The notes under the pieces were generated by a model that was not told where the DNA came from, did not search any database, and saw only the letters and a list, made by a program, of their open reading frames with translations. A program made the translations under genes and the position numbers. Below are positions 8,967 through 16,665 of a stretch of DNA of 64,000 nt, one piece after another. This DNA comes from Caballeronia sp. dw_276 (lineage in GTDB: Bacteria > Pseudomonadota > Gammaproteobacteria > Burkholderiales > Burkholderiaceae), in the NCBI RefSeq assembly GCF_018449635.1, contig NZ_JAAVUV010000004.1:496001-560000 (forward strand). Reading direction: 5' to 3'. Positions within the stretch are counted from its first letter, which is position 1. Each line of letters starts with the position of its first letter.

Positions 8967-9673
8967 CACTGAAAGACAAGACGCCTGAACCAGACGCCAC
9001 GCAAGATGTCGATGCACGCCTCTATCAAGCGATCTTCGATGGTGTCCTTAACCATCGCCTGACGCCCGGCACCAAGTTGCCGGAGCCGGAGCTATGCCAG
9101 TTGTTCGGCGTTGGCCGCGCAGTCGTACGGCGCGTGCTGGAGCGCCTCGCGTATGAAGGTATCGTTGCGCTCAGACCCAACAAGGGCGCGGTGATCGCGG
9201 AGCCGACGCCCGAAGAGACGCGTGAGATCTTCGAGGCACGGCGTTCGCTCGAACGCGTGCTCGTGGAGCTCGCGGTGCAACGCGCGAGCGCGCACGACAT
9301 TGAGGCATTGCGCCGCCAGCTCGCCGATGAACACGAAGCCATGCATCGCTTCGATCAGCCATCGTGGGCGCGCCTTGCGAGCGACTTCCATTTGCGCATT
9401 GCAGGACTCGCGGGCAACTCCATCCTGCAGCGCTACTTGAGCGAACTGGTATCGCGATGCTCGTTGATTGTCGGCGTGTATGAACCGCCGGGAAACGCGC
9501 CGTGCGAACACGACGAACATGCGGCGATCGTCGATTGCATCGAAGCGCGCGATGCGCCTGGCGCCATTCGCCGCATGGAAGCGCATCTTCGTGAGCTTGA
9601 AGAGCGCATCGAAACATCGCGCATGCAAGGCGAGAAAAGCTTGGGGCAACTGCTCGGCATGGTTCAACCCTGA
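8963..9673 (+). CDS. GntR-family (FadR subfamily) transcriptional regulator
   Basis: 236 residues from the ATG at 8963, which overlaps the upstream stop by ATGA; longer upstream extensions of the frame overlap the deacetylase and are not real. Residues 15-85 form a winged helix-turn-helix (LPEPELCQLFGVGRAVVRR, then EGIVALRPNKGAVI). The rest is an all-helical FCD ligand domain with DFHLRIAGLAGN and a late EHAAIVDCIEARD segment, which carry the usual metal/ligand His and acidic residues. It probably controls the adjacent deacetylase, flavin reductase and divergent importer genes in response to their substrate, usually as a repressor. Confidence 0.85.
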   Translation: MTLKDKTPEPDATQDVDARLYQAIFDGVLNHRLTPGTKLPEPELCQLFGVGRAVVRRVLERLAYEGIVALRPNKGAVIAEPTPEETREIFEARRSLERVLVELAVQRASAHDIEALRRQLADEHEAMHRFDQPSWARLASDFHLRIAGLAGNSILQRYLSELVSRCSLIVGVYEPPGNAPCEHDEHAAIVDCIEARDAPGAIRRMEAHLRELEERIETSRMQGEKSLGQLLGMVQP

Positions 9674-9698
9674 ACACTCATAAACTGAACAGGCCATC

Positions 9699-10289
9699 AT
9701 GGAAATCGACTTCGAAGCCATCACCGAATATCAGCGATACAAACTCATGGCGAGCTTGATCGTGCCGCGTCCCATAGCCCTTGTGACAACGCTGAGCGCG
9801 AGCGGCACGATCAACGCCGCGCCGTTTTCGATGTTCAACATGATGGGCGAGGAACCCCCCATTGTTATGATCAGCATCAACCGTCTTGACGATGGATCGC
9901 TCAAGGACACCGCCACGAACATTGCACGCAGCCGGGAGTTCGTGGTGCATCTCAGCGACGAGGCGATGGCGGAAAAGATGCATCGCTGCGGAGAGCGCCT
10001 GCCGCCGGATGTCAGCGAATTGGAGAAGGTCGGGCTCACGCCGGTTGCGAGTTCGCACGTCGCGCCGCCGAGAATTGCCGAGGCGCCGGTTGCGTTCGAA
10101 TGTACGTTGTGGGAAACGCTGGAAACTACGAGCCGGCATATTTTCATCGGGCGGGTTCACAGATTGCACGTCCGCGATGAACTTATCGATACCGAAACCT
10201 GGCGCGTGCGGCTGCAGCATTATTTCCCGGTCGGGCGCTTCGGCGCGAGCGATTACGTGACCACGCGGGAACGCTTCACGTTGGGGTGA
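9699..10289 (+). CDS. Flavin reductase-like FMN-binding split-barrel protein
   Basis: 196 residues. Start and middle fit the flavin-reductase domain (Pfam PF01613): YKLMASLIVPRPIALVTT, then INAAPFSMFNMMGEEPPIVM and DTATNIARSREFVVHL. Members bind FMN and either reduce flavin with NAD(P)H for a partner monooxygenase or act on their own substrates. No partner oxygenase lies in this operon, so the role here is open. It follows the GntR gene by 25 bp and probably belongs to the same catabolic transcript. It converges with the DUF1275 gene. Confidence 0.75.
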   Translation: MEIDFEAITEYQRYKLMASLIVPRPIALVTTLSASGTINAAPFSMFNMMGEEPPIVMISINRLDDGSLKDTATNIARSREFVVHLSDEAMAEKMHRCGERLPPDVSELEKVGLTPVASSHVAPPRIAEAPVAFECTLWETLETTSRHIFIGRVHRLHVRDELIDTETWRVRLQHYFPVGRFGASDYVTTRERFTLG

Positions 10290-10304
10290 ACGAGTGCGGG
10301 TGAG

Positions 10305-11072
10305 TCAATGCCGCTGTCCGACGAGATCATCGACCAGCGGCACGACCGCGAGCACGACGAGCATTGCGGCGAGCGGAATCGTTGCAATAAAACCGACGTA
10401 TTTGAAACCCATCGCGCCCACAATCCCGCCAGTAAAAAACATCGCGAGCAAGGACGCCAGAAGCCGGAGCTTCGACCGGTCCGCTTTCACGGCGCACATG
10501 CCGGGTTCGTTGCTGTAAGCATTCCAGTACACGAGCTTGCCAAGTTCGATACCCATATCGGTCACGAGTCCAGTCACGTGCGTGGTGCGAATCTCGGCCT
10601 TCGAGATCTTCGTGATCATGGCGTTCTGCAGGCCCATGACAAAGCAGAGCAACGCAACCGCAGCAGGTACGAACAGGATCCTGTCTTGTTCAAGATTCGC
10701 GCCGATCAGCCCGAAGACGAGCAGCAACGCGGCCTCCAGCAGCAAGGGCAACGCATACTCGCTTTGCGCGGCCCGCCGCCTGCCCCAGTTGATCATGATC
10801 GCGGATGTGGCCGCGCCGGACATGAACGCCACGAGTGAACTCAAGCCCGCAACAACAAGACCGCTCTCGCCGAGCGACAGGTTGTCGGCAAGTGCCGACA
10901 CCACGCCCGACATGTGCGATGTGTATTGACCGACCGCGAGAAAACCGCCTGCGTTCGCAGCGCCGGCAATGAATGCGAGCCAGCGTCCGAGACGCCGGTT
11001 GCTTTCGTTGGTGCGCTCAGGCCGCGTGAAGCTGCGCAGATAATTCAATGGCATGTGTTCCGCCAGCGGCAT
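10305..11072 (-). CDS. DUF1275 (YoaK-family) membrane protein
   Basis: 255 residues with about six membrane helices. The diagnostic motifs are LAFIAGAANAGGFLAVGQYTSHMSG at the N-terminus and the central GLQNAMITKIS...TTHVTGLVTDMG, both typical of DUF1275 (Pfam PF06912). The biochemical function of this family is unknown; a transport role is often assumed. A second Met six codons in is an alternative start. It lies 28 bp downstream of the FNR-type regulator on the same strand and may share its transcript. Confidence 0.75.
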   Translation of the reverse strand: MPLAEHMPLNYLRSFTRPERTNESNRRLGRWLAFIAGAANAGGFLAVGQYTSHMSGVVSALADNLSLGESGLVVAGLSSLVAFMSGAATSAIMINWGRRRAAQSEYALPLLLEAALLLVFGLIGANLEQDRILFVPAAVALLCFVMGLQNAMITKISKAEIRTTHVTGLVTDMGIELGKLVYWNAYSNEPGMCAVKADRSKLRLLASLLAMFFTGGIVGAMGFKYVGFIATIPLAAMLVVLAVVPLVDDLVGQRH

Positions 11073-11100
11073 TGAAAGCCGGAACGTGACGCGCGGCGAG

Positions 11101-11877
11101 TCAAACCTCGGCGAGCCGCTCGCTATCGATGATGCGAATCTGCTTACCGTTAGTGTCGACGATCCGTTCCTTTTGGAACCTGGAGAACATCCGGCTCACG
11201 GTTTCGAGCTTCAACCCGAGATAACTGCCGATCTCTTCACGCGTCATACGAAGATTGAACTCGGCCGCCGAATAGCCGCGTATCTTCATGCGCGACGACA
11301 GGTTCATCAGGAACGTCGCGACGCGTTGCTCGGCGGTCATGGTGCCAAGCATCATCATCAGGCCGGATTCCCTCACGATCTCGCCGCTCATCATCCGGTG
11401 AACGTGCTGCTGCACGGCTTTGACATCGTGGCAAAGCTCTTCGAGTAGGTCGAAGGGGATCACGCAGACCTTGCTGTCTTCGAGCGCGATTGCATCGCAG
11501 TTTTGTTCGTCGGAACAGACGCCGTCGAGTCCAAGCGGCTCGCCTGCAATGTGAAAGCCCGTGACCTGCTGCTGCCCGTCGCGATGCGTCACGACTGTCT
11601 TGAAGCAGCCGGTGCGCACGGCATAAATGCTCTTGAACGCATCTCCCGTCCTGTATAGCGTCTCGCCGCGCCGCACGAGACGTGTCGAGCAGACGATCGC
11701 ATCAAGCCTGTCGAGTTCGGCGCCGGTCAGTTGGGGCGGCATGCAGATGGGGTGCAGCGAACAGGCAGAACAGCGGGTATCGGGATGCGATACGGGCAGC
11801 GAAGCCGGCCGCTGTGGCGCACGCTTGAAACCCCCCGACTTCGATACTGAAGGTGCGCAGGCGGTCGCTGACGTCAT
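11101..11877 (-). CDS. fnr: FNR-type oxygen-responsive transcriptional regulator
   Basis: 258 residues from the ATG at 11877, which has GGGAG five bases upstream; an earlier Met in frame is less likely. The N-terminal cluster CSACSLHPIC gives three Cys (C-X2-C-X5-C), and DGVCSDEQNC gives the fourth, matching the ligands of the [4Fe-4S] oxygen sensor of FNR/Anr. A cyclic-nucleotide-type beta-roll is followed by a long dimer helix. The helix-turn-helix TREEIGSYLGLKLETVSRMF carries the E--SR contacts that read TTGAT half-sites. It should activate low-oxygen genes, and a perfect FNR box lies upstream of the nearby Usp operon, so autogenous regional control is likely. Confidence 0.9.
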   Translation of the reverse strand: MTSATACAPSVSKSGGFKRAPQRPASLPVSHPDTRCSACSLHPICMPPQLTGAELDRLDAIVCSTRLVRRGETLYRTGDAFKSIYAVRTGCFKTVVTHRDGQQQVTGFHIAGEPLGLDGVCSDEQNCDAIALEDSKVCVIPFDLLEELCHDVKAVQQHVHRMMSGEIVRESGLMMMLGTMTAEQRVATFLMNLSSRMKIRGYSAAEFNLRMTREEIGSYLGLKLETVSRMFSRFQKERIVDTNGKQIRIIDSERLAEV

Positions 11878-12122
11878 GACGTCTCCCGTGAATGATTTTG
11901 CTTGGGTGCGTTTGCGCGGTGTGCCGCGCGGATGATTCGCCGGCCATTTGATGGGGTGCTTGTCGGCTTTCGCCAATGTCCCCGGAGCAAGCCGACGCTC
12001 AGTGAGACGAGTATGGGCGACTCTGTCTCAAAATAAAATCAGCGAGCGGCGGCGCTTGATGTAGGTGTTTGGGAGTGGGTGTAGGGAAAGGACTACACGA
12101 ATCTGGCAGCCAACCTGGGTGC

Positions 12123-12770
12123 TCAGGTTTCGTGGTCGTCTTCAAAGAGCTTCTGTCGCACGGCATAACGCACGAGCGCTGCGTCGTGGGGCATCTGCAT
12201 CTTGTCGAGAATGCGGGTTTTATAGGTGCTGATGGTCTTGGCGCTGACGGAGAGCGCCTGGGCGATCTGCGTGATCGTTTCGCCGCCCGCGATCCGCCTG
12301 AATACTTCGAACTCGCGGTCCGACAGGCGCTGATGCGGCAGGTCGTCACCGCGCTCGTAGAGGCTGAGCGCAAGGCGTTCAGCCATGGCGAGGCTTACAT
12401 ACACGCCACCCGATGCAAGCTTGTTGACCGCCGCGACCAGTTCGGCGCTCGCGCTTTCCTTGGTCAGGTAGCCCGATGCGCCGGCCTTGAACGCGCGCAC
12501 CGCATATTGCTGCTCCGCGTGCATGGTGAGGATCAGCACGCGCAGCGCCGGCTTTTCGTCCTTGATCTGCTTGAGCAGTTCGACGCCGTTGCGTCCGGGC
12601 ATCGACAGGTCGAGGACGAGCACATCGGCCGGAATCTCGCGGATCATCGCAATGGTCGTGGCGCCGTCGCTTGCTTCGCCCGCCACCTCGATTCCATCGG
12701 CGCTGTCCAGGATATGGCGCAGGCCGTCGCGAACGAGCGTGTGGTCATCGGATATCAGAACCCGGGTCAT
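12123..12770 (-). CDS. NarL/LuxR-family response regulator
   Basis: 215 residues from the ATG at 12770 (MTRVLISDDHTLVRDGL). The receiver domain has the acidic pair DD at residues 8-9, the phospho-acceptor Asp in DVLVLDLSMPG near residue 55 and the Lys in GYLTKES near residue 105. A LuxR-type helix-turn-helix follows (LSDREFEVFRRIAGGETITQIAQAL...SAKTISTYK). No histidine kinase is adjacent, so its partner lies elsewhere. Its place between Usp genes and an FNR regulator matches the low-oxygen-activated loci known from Burkholderia, where orphan NarL-type regulators are common. Confidence 0.85.
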   Translation of the reverse strand: MTRVLISDDHTLVRDGLRHILDSADGIEVAGEASDGATTIAMIREIPADVLVLDLSMPGRNGVELLKQIKDEKPALRVLILTMHAEQQYAVRAFKAGASGYLTKESASAELVAAVNKLASGGVYVSLAMAERLALSLYERGDDLPHQRLSDREFEVFRRIAGGETITQIAQALSVSAKTISTYKTRILDKMQMPHDAALVRYAVRQKLFEDDHET

Positions 12771-12821
12771 TGCTGGATATGTTCCTCGCTGTGCCCCACG
12801 AAGGCTGCGGCGCGCGTCACT

Positions 12822-12851
12822 CAAAAAGATGCCCGCAAGATTGGCGGGCAT
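12822..12851 (-). terminator. Rho-independent terminator after the Usp operon
   Basis: ATGCCCGC (12829-12836) and GCGGGCAT (12844-12851) form an 8-bp stem with a 7-base loop. Read on the minus strand the stem is followed by CTTTTTGA (12828-12821), a T-run in the right place. It lies between the last Usp gene and the response regulator gene, so the latter probably needs its own promoter or read-through. Confidence 0.65.
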
Positions 12852-12904
12852 GAAGGATGCGCAAGGACACTGAGCCATGAACGCAACGCTGAATTCGTGA
12901 TGCA

Positions 12905-13744
12905 TCAGTGCGACATTATCACGGGCGTGGTCATGCTTTCCAATATTGTTCGTGTGACGCCACCCAGAAAACGCTCGTGCAAGCGCGTATGTCCGTATGC
13001 GCCGAGCACCAGAAGGTCGGAATTCGTGTCCGTCAGAATCTCGAGTAAAGCCGCGCTTGTGCTCACGCCGGATTCAGGCGGCATCGATAAAACACTGGCC
13101 CGCACCTTGTGGTGTCCGAGATATGCCGCGAGCGCATGTCCGGTGTTTTGCCCGGTCCCGGCGTCTTCGCCGCGATGCGGTTCGACAGTCACGATCTGCA
13201 CCAGACGCGCATGCCTGAGCACAGGAAGGGCGTCCGCTACCGCGCGCGCGGCGGCGCGGCTGCCATCCCACGCAATGAGCACGGTCTCGCCGAACCGATC
13301 TGTGCGACCAATGTATGGCAGCAAAATCGCTGGCCGTCCGCAACTCATCACGACATCATCGGCGAAATGCTTCGCAATGTACGCAGCCGGGTCTGCCGGA
13401 TCGGCCTGTCCAAGGACGATCAGGTCTGCGTGGCGCGCGTGGAGCACAGCGACATCTACTGATGGGCCTGCCGGCGCCCGCCACTCGGCCGTGGCAGCGG
13501 ACAAGCGCGTCGCTGATAAAAAGTGCTCGTGCGCCCGCTCGAGCCGGGCGCGGGCCTGCGCCTCGTGGACCGCAAGGTTCAGGCTTTCATCCGGTTTGAG
13601 GAAGGGCCGCAGCGGGTCCCGGCAAACCACGTACAAGCCGATAAGGTGCGCGTTGTGCTTGAGAGCGAGATCGACGGCGAAGTCGACTCGCGCACCGCTG
13701 CATCGGCTGTCATCGATATGAACGAGAATGGTCTTGTAGCTCAT
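12905..13744 (-). CDS. Tandem-domain universal stress protein
   Basis: 279 residues made of two UspA-type domains. Domain 1 begins MSYKTILVHIDD and includes DLIVLGQADP. Domain 2 begins near residue 155 (ETVLIAWDGSRAAARAV) and ends with LLVLGAYGHTRLHERFLGGVTRTIL, which contains the G-2X-G-9X-G(S/T) nucleotide-binding pattern in slightly changed form. Tandem Usp proteins act in survival of starvation and anoxia. The start overlaps the stop of the upstream single-domain Usp gene (ATGA). Its layout mirrors the tandem Usp two genes upstream, so the two are probably paralogues. Confidence 0.85.
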   Translation of the reverse strand: MSYKTILVHIDDSRCSGARVDFAVDLALKHNAHLIGLYVVCRDPLRPFLKPDESLNLAVHEAQARARLERAHEHFLSATRLSAATAEWRAPAGPSVDVAVLHARHADLIVLGQADPADPAAYIAKHFADDVVMSCGRPAILLPYIGRTDRFGETVLIAWDGSRAAARAVADALPVLRHARLVQIVTVEPHRGEDAGTGQNTGHALAAYLGHHKVRASVLSMPPESGVSTSAALLEILTDTNSDLLVLGAYGHTRLHERFLGGVTRTILESMTTPVIMSH

Positions 13745-14229
13745 ACCAGCACTCCCGGGACGTCTGGCTCCGTTTGTGGCGGCGGATGATGCGGGACGAG
13801 CAGTACTGGCCGCGTCGAGATGCGCAGGAAGTGTTCGGTGACGCTGCCAAGCAACAGCCGCCGCCAGCCGCGCCTGCCGTGCGTGCCCATCACCACAAGG
13901 TCCGCATCGAAGGCTTGCGCCGTATGCTCGATGCGTTGCGCGATGTCGTCGGCAAGCGGTTCGACTTCGACAAGGCTCGTTGTGCCCCTGACGCCGTAGC
14001 GCTTCATCTTCGCGGCTGCATCGGCCAGGACGTGTTCGCCTTCAGCGACGAAAGCGTCGCGTACTGGCGTGGGGTCGAACGCCGCGCCGGAATATGACAG
14101 CGGCGGGACATCGACCACATAGACGGGATTGAGCTCGGCGTCATGGTCGCGCGCGAGTTCGAGCGCCGCATCCAGCGCGTGTCTGGAGGTTTCGCTGCCG
14201 TCGACGGGTGCAATGATTCGCTTGTACAT
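13741..14229 (-). CDS. Single-domain universal stress protein
   Basis: 162 residues, a single UspA domain starting MYKRIIAPVDGSETSRHALD. The C-terminal motif LVVMGTHGRRGWRRLLLGSVTEHFL fits the canonical G-2X-G-9X-G(S/T) ATP-binding signature, so this is probably an ATP-binding Usp. It is the middle gene of the three-gene Usp operon: 15 bp after the first Usp and overlapping the third by four bases. Expression is probably low-oxygen induced through the FNR box upstream of the operon. Confidence 0.85.
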   Translation of the reverse strand: MYKRIIAPVDGSETSRHALDAALELARDHDAELNPVYVVDVPPLSYSGAAFDPTPVRDAFVAEGEHVLADAAAKMKRYGVRGTTSLVEVEPLADDIAQRIEHTAQAFDADLVVMGTHGRRGWRRLLLGSVTEHFLRISTRPVLLVPHHPPPQTEPDVPGVLV

Positions 14230-14244
14230 GGGCTGATCCTGTGA

Positions 14245-15084
14245 TCAATGCGACATCAGAACGGGGATGGTCATCGACTGGAACATGCTGCGCGTGGCGC
14301 CGCCCATGACCAGTTCGTGCCAGCGCGAGTGGCCGTAGGCGCCCATCACGATCAGGTCCGCAGCCAACTCCGATGCTTGCGAAAGCAACAGGCTGCCCGC
14401 CGGCGTGTTCTGGATCTGCTCCAGCTGGACCACGTCCGCTTTGACGCCATGGCGCGCCAGGACAATCGCGATATCAGCGCCGGGAATACCCTCGGCGCGC
14501 ACCAGATCGCGCGGTTCGTCGACCGTGACGATAGTGGTCCGCCTGGCTTGACGCAGGAGAGGCAGGGCATCGTGCACGGCGCGCACGGACTCGCGGCTGC
14601 CGTTCCACGCGACCATCACATTCTCGCCAAGCGTCGCAAAGTCGCCAGCGCAGGGATGGAAAAGCACCGGGCGGCCTGCGGACATCACGAGCGTTGCCGG
14701 AAAGTGATCGGCAATAAACGATTCGGGATCGTCCGGATCCTCCTGCCCTGCGACGACGAGATCCGCACATCGGGCGAGGCGGGTGATGTCATTGATCGGA
14801 TAGTCGATGTTTTCGACCCAGCGCCCCGCGACTCCGGCGTGTTCCAGCTCCGCGTGAAATATCTGTTCGAGTGCGCTTTGCCGCTTGAGCCGCAACTTTT
14901 GATGGTCCTCGAAGTACTCGGAGTAGCCGGCCATTACGTAGAACGTGCGCGGGTCCGGCGTGAAGCTGGTCAGGGCTCCCGTGAGATGGGCGCCGGATTT
15001 GCGTGCAAGCTGCATCGCGAACTTGAGGCGCGCGGTCGAGCGTGAACTCGTGTCGAGCTGGACCAGGATGCTTGTGTAGCTCAT
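14245..15084 (-). CDS. Tandem-domain universal stress protein, first gene of the FNR-controlled operon
   Basis: 279 residues, the same length and plan as the third gene of the operon. It starts MSYTSILVQLDTSSRS; domain 1 contains DLVVAGQEDPDD and domain 2 contains ENVMVAWNGSRESVRAV and LIVMGAYGHSRWHELVMGGATRSMF. Both C-termini end in TIPVLMSH/TTPVIMSH, showing that the two tandem Usp genes arose by duplication. Its start lies 90 bp downstream of a perfect FNR box with a matching -10 element. Confidence 0.85.
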   Translation of the reverse strand: MSYTSILVQLDTSSRSTARLKFAMQLARKSGAHLTGALTSFTPDPRTFYVMAGYSEYFEDHQKLRLKRQSALEQIFHAELEHAGVAGRWVENIDYPINDITRLARCADLVVAGQEDPDDPESFIADHFPATLVMSAGRPVLFHPCAGDFATLGENVMVAWNGSRESVRAVHDALPLLRQARRTTIVTVDEPRDLVRAEGIPGADIAIVLARHGVKADVVQLEQIQNTPAGSLLLSQASELAADLIVMGAYGHSRWHELVMGGATRSMFQSMTIPVLMSH

Positions 15085-15146
15085 CGCAGAAACTCCATCG
15101 GTGGGTGCTCAGGACGCCTGGCCGGACGCGCCCGGCGCTTGCAAAA

Positions 15147-15187
15147 AGTCTATGAGCTCAAAAATCCCACCCGTTGATGTAGATCAA
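15147..15187 (-). promoter_or_regulatory. FNR-dependent promoter of the Usp operon
   Basis: TTGAT-GTAG-ATCAA at 15174-15187 is a perfect FNR/Anr box, centred at 15180.5. On the minus strand the hexamer TAGACT (15152-15147) can serve as a -10 element. Start of transcription about seven bases further would place the box near -41, the position of class II FNR-activated promoters. The untranslated leader would be about 55 bases. Confidence 0.75.
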
Positions 15188-15253
15188 CGGTTTCCTTGAC
15201 GCGCGATATCTACCGGCGGACTGATCGCCGCCGCGTTATTACATCAGAGGTAA

Positions 15254-15281
15254 TTGAACATATTCCGGCGATCTCTAAGAT
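15254..15281 (+). promoter_or_regulatory. Possible sigma-70 promoter of the XRE regulator gene
   Basis: TTGAAC (15254-15259) and TAAGAT (15276-15281), 16 bases apart, lie about 90 bp upstream of the XRE-regulator start on its strand. Spacing and hexamers are acceptable, but such matches are common by chance. Confidence 0.3.
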
Positions 15282-15373
15282 GAGAGTCATCCACTGACGC
15301 ATGAGCGTGCGGCCGGCTTGAGTAGGGTTGGGCGTATCCTGATCAGCCGATCCCCGTACCGAACGAGTATTCG

Positions 15374-16219
15374 ATGAAGCCGTCGCCATCTTCAAAGCCC
15401 GCTACCGAACTCGGCACGCTGCTGCGCCAGTGGCGCAGTACGCGCGGCAAAAGCCAGTTCGGTCTATCACTCGATGCAGGCGTATCGCAACGTCATGTCA
15501 GCTTCATAGAAAGCGGGCGCAGCGTGCCTAGCCGCCAGACGCTTATCAGCCTTGCGCAGGCGCTCGATATTCCACTTCGCGAACGCAACACGCTCTTGCT
15601 TGCTGCGGGTTATGCGCCCATTTACTCGGAAAGCGCGTGGAACGCGGAGGAGATGCAGAGCGTGACGAGTGCGCTCGCGCGCATGTTGAAGCAACACGAG
15701 CCGTTTCCGGCGGTCGTCATGGATCGCCATTGGGATGTGCTGCTGCCGAATGAATCGGCGCCGCGTTTCTTCGATTGTTTTATCGACCTGTCCGCGCGTA
15801 AAAGCCCGCGTAACATGCTGCACTTGATGTTCGATCCCATGGGCATGCGCCCATTTATCGCGAACTGGGACGAGGTGGCGAGGAGCTTGATTCAACGTGT
15901 GCATCGGGAATCGGTAGGGAGGGTTATCGATGACAAGACCCGCGAATTGCTGGCCTCGTTATTGGCTTACCCGGATGTCAAGTCCAGTTGGACGTCCCCT
16001 GAGATGCTGAACGCGGGTGCGGCAACGCGCGCCATGCCAGTCATTCCCATCAGCTTCGTGAAAGACGGCGCGACGCTGAATTACTTCTCGATGATCACCA
16101 CCGTCGGCACGCCGCAGACGGTTGCTGCGGAGGAGCTGCGGATCGAATCGATGTTTCCGGCCGACGACACAACCGAGGCGCTGCATTTGCGAATGCTGGG
16201 ACATGTTCAGGCGAAATGA
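15374..16219 (+). CDS. XRE-family regulator with MmyB-like ligand domain
   Basis: 281 residues. The N-terminal helix-turn-helix spans about residues 12-75 (LRQWRSTRGKSQFGLSLDAGVSQRHVSFIESGRS). The remainder is the MmyB-type domain (Pfam PF17765), a PAS-like fold proposed to bind a small hydrophobic ligand, recognisable from YAPIYSESAW, VMDRHWDVLLPN and LHLMFDPMGMRPFIANW. These proteins usually repress neighbouring short-chain dehydrogenase-type genes, but no such target is next to it here. It is divergent from the Usp operon and not obviously linked to the siderophore genes. Confidence 0.8.
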   Translation: MKPSPSSKPATELGTLLRQWRSTRGKSQFGLSLDAGVSQRHVSFIESGRSVPSRQTLISLAQALDIPLRERNTLLLAAGYAPIYSESAWNAEEMQSVTSALARMLKQHEPFPAVVMDRHWDVLLPNESAPRFFDCFIDLSARKSPRNMLHLMFDPMGMRPFIANWDEVARSLIQRVHRESVGRVIDDKTRELLASLLAYPDVKSSWTSPEMLNAGAATRAMPVIPISFVKDGATLNYFSMITTVGTPQTVAAEELRIESMFPADDTTEALHLRMLGHVQAK

Positions 16220-16321
16220 CGCCGGAGTATTTTTACGAAACCTATACGCCGGGAACCCTTCCTTCGATACAAAAAATACCCGCGAAACTTGACAATAGCG
16301 ATGGTGCTGGCTATCGAATAA

Positions 16322-16630
16322 ATGAAGGCGGTGAGAACAATGACTGATGAGCTCGGGGCTTTGATCGATGAAATCCAGCGCTACGCATGCGCTCGCATCC
16401 ACGACGTGCAGCGCGGCGCGGAAACGCCGGCGCTGGCAGCGCTGATGGTGGAGAAGTTCGGCGAGGGCCTGATGAAGGCCGGCTATTTGCTGAAGGTGGA
16501 ACGTATCGATGCACTCACGCAAGAGATCGACCGCCTGGTGCGTGAGATCGATGCACGCTACCCAACGCATCTCCAATACAGGTTCGAGGCGCGGCCGGCG
16601 GGTCTCGCGATCAACGGTACGGCACTTTGA
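16322..16630 (+). CDS. Small hypothetical protein
   Basis: 102 residues (96 if the second Met at 16340 is used; a weak GGTGAG precedes it). It is soluble, mostly helical in appearance, with charged heptad-like stretches (LKVERIDALTQEIDRLVREID) that could form a coiled coil, and has one Cys. I do not recognise a family. It follows the XRE regulator on the same strand after 100 bp and converges with the siderophore exporter gene. It is not an MbtH protein: the short MbtH signature of conserved Trp residues is absent. Confidence 0.5.
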   Translation: MKAVRTMTDELGALIDEIQRYACARIHDVQRGAETPALAALMVEKFGEGLMKAGYLLKVERIDALTQEIDRLVREIDARYPTHLQYRFEARPAGLAINGTAL

Positions 16631-16665
16631 GGGCTGTTGCGTATTTGTCCTTAAGCGCCTCACCT

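Noticed and set aside
12056..12069. Second FNR box before the fnr gene (TTGAT-GTAG-GTGTT)
   Set aside because: Only one half-site matches; the other is too degenerate to call.
12069..13721. 550-codon plus-strand frame across the response regulator and Usp genes
   Set aside because: Crosses two clear minus-strand genes and a terminator; low-complexity Arg/Ala-rich composition typical of shadow frames.
16322..16630. Small protein near the NRPS locus as an MbtH homologue
   Set aside because: It lacks the conserved Trp pattern of MbtH proteins and is not in the NRPS transcript.
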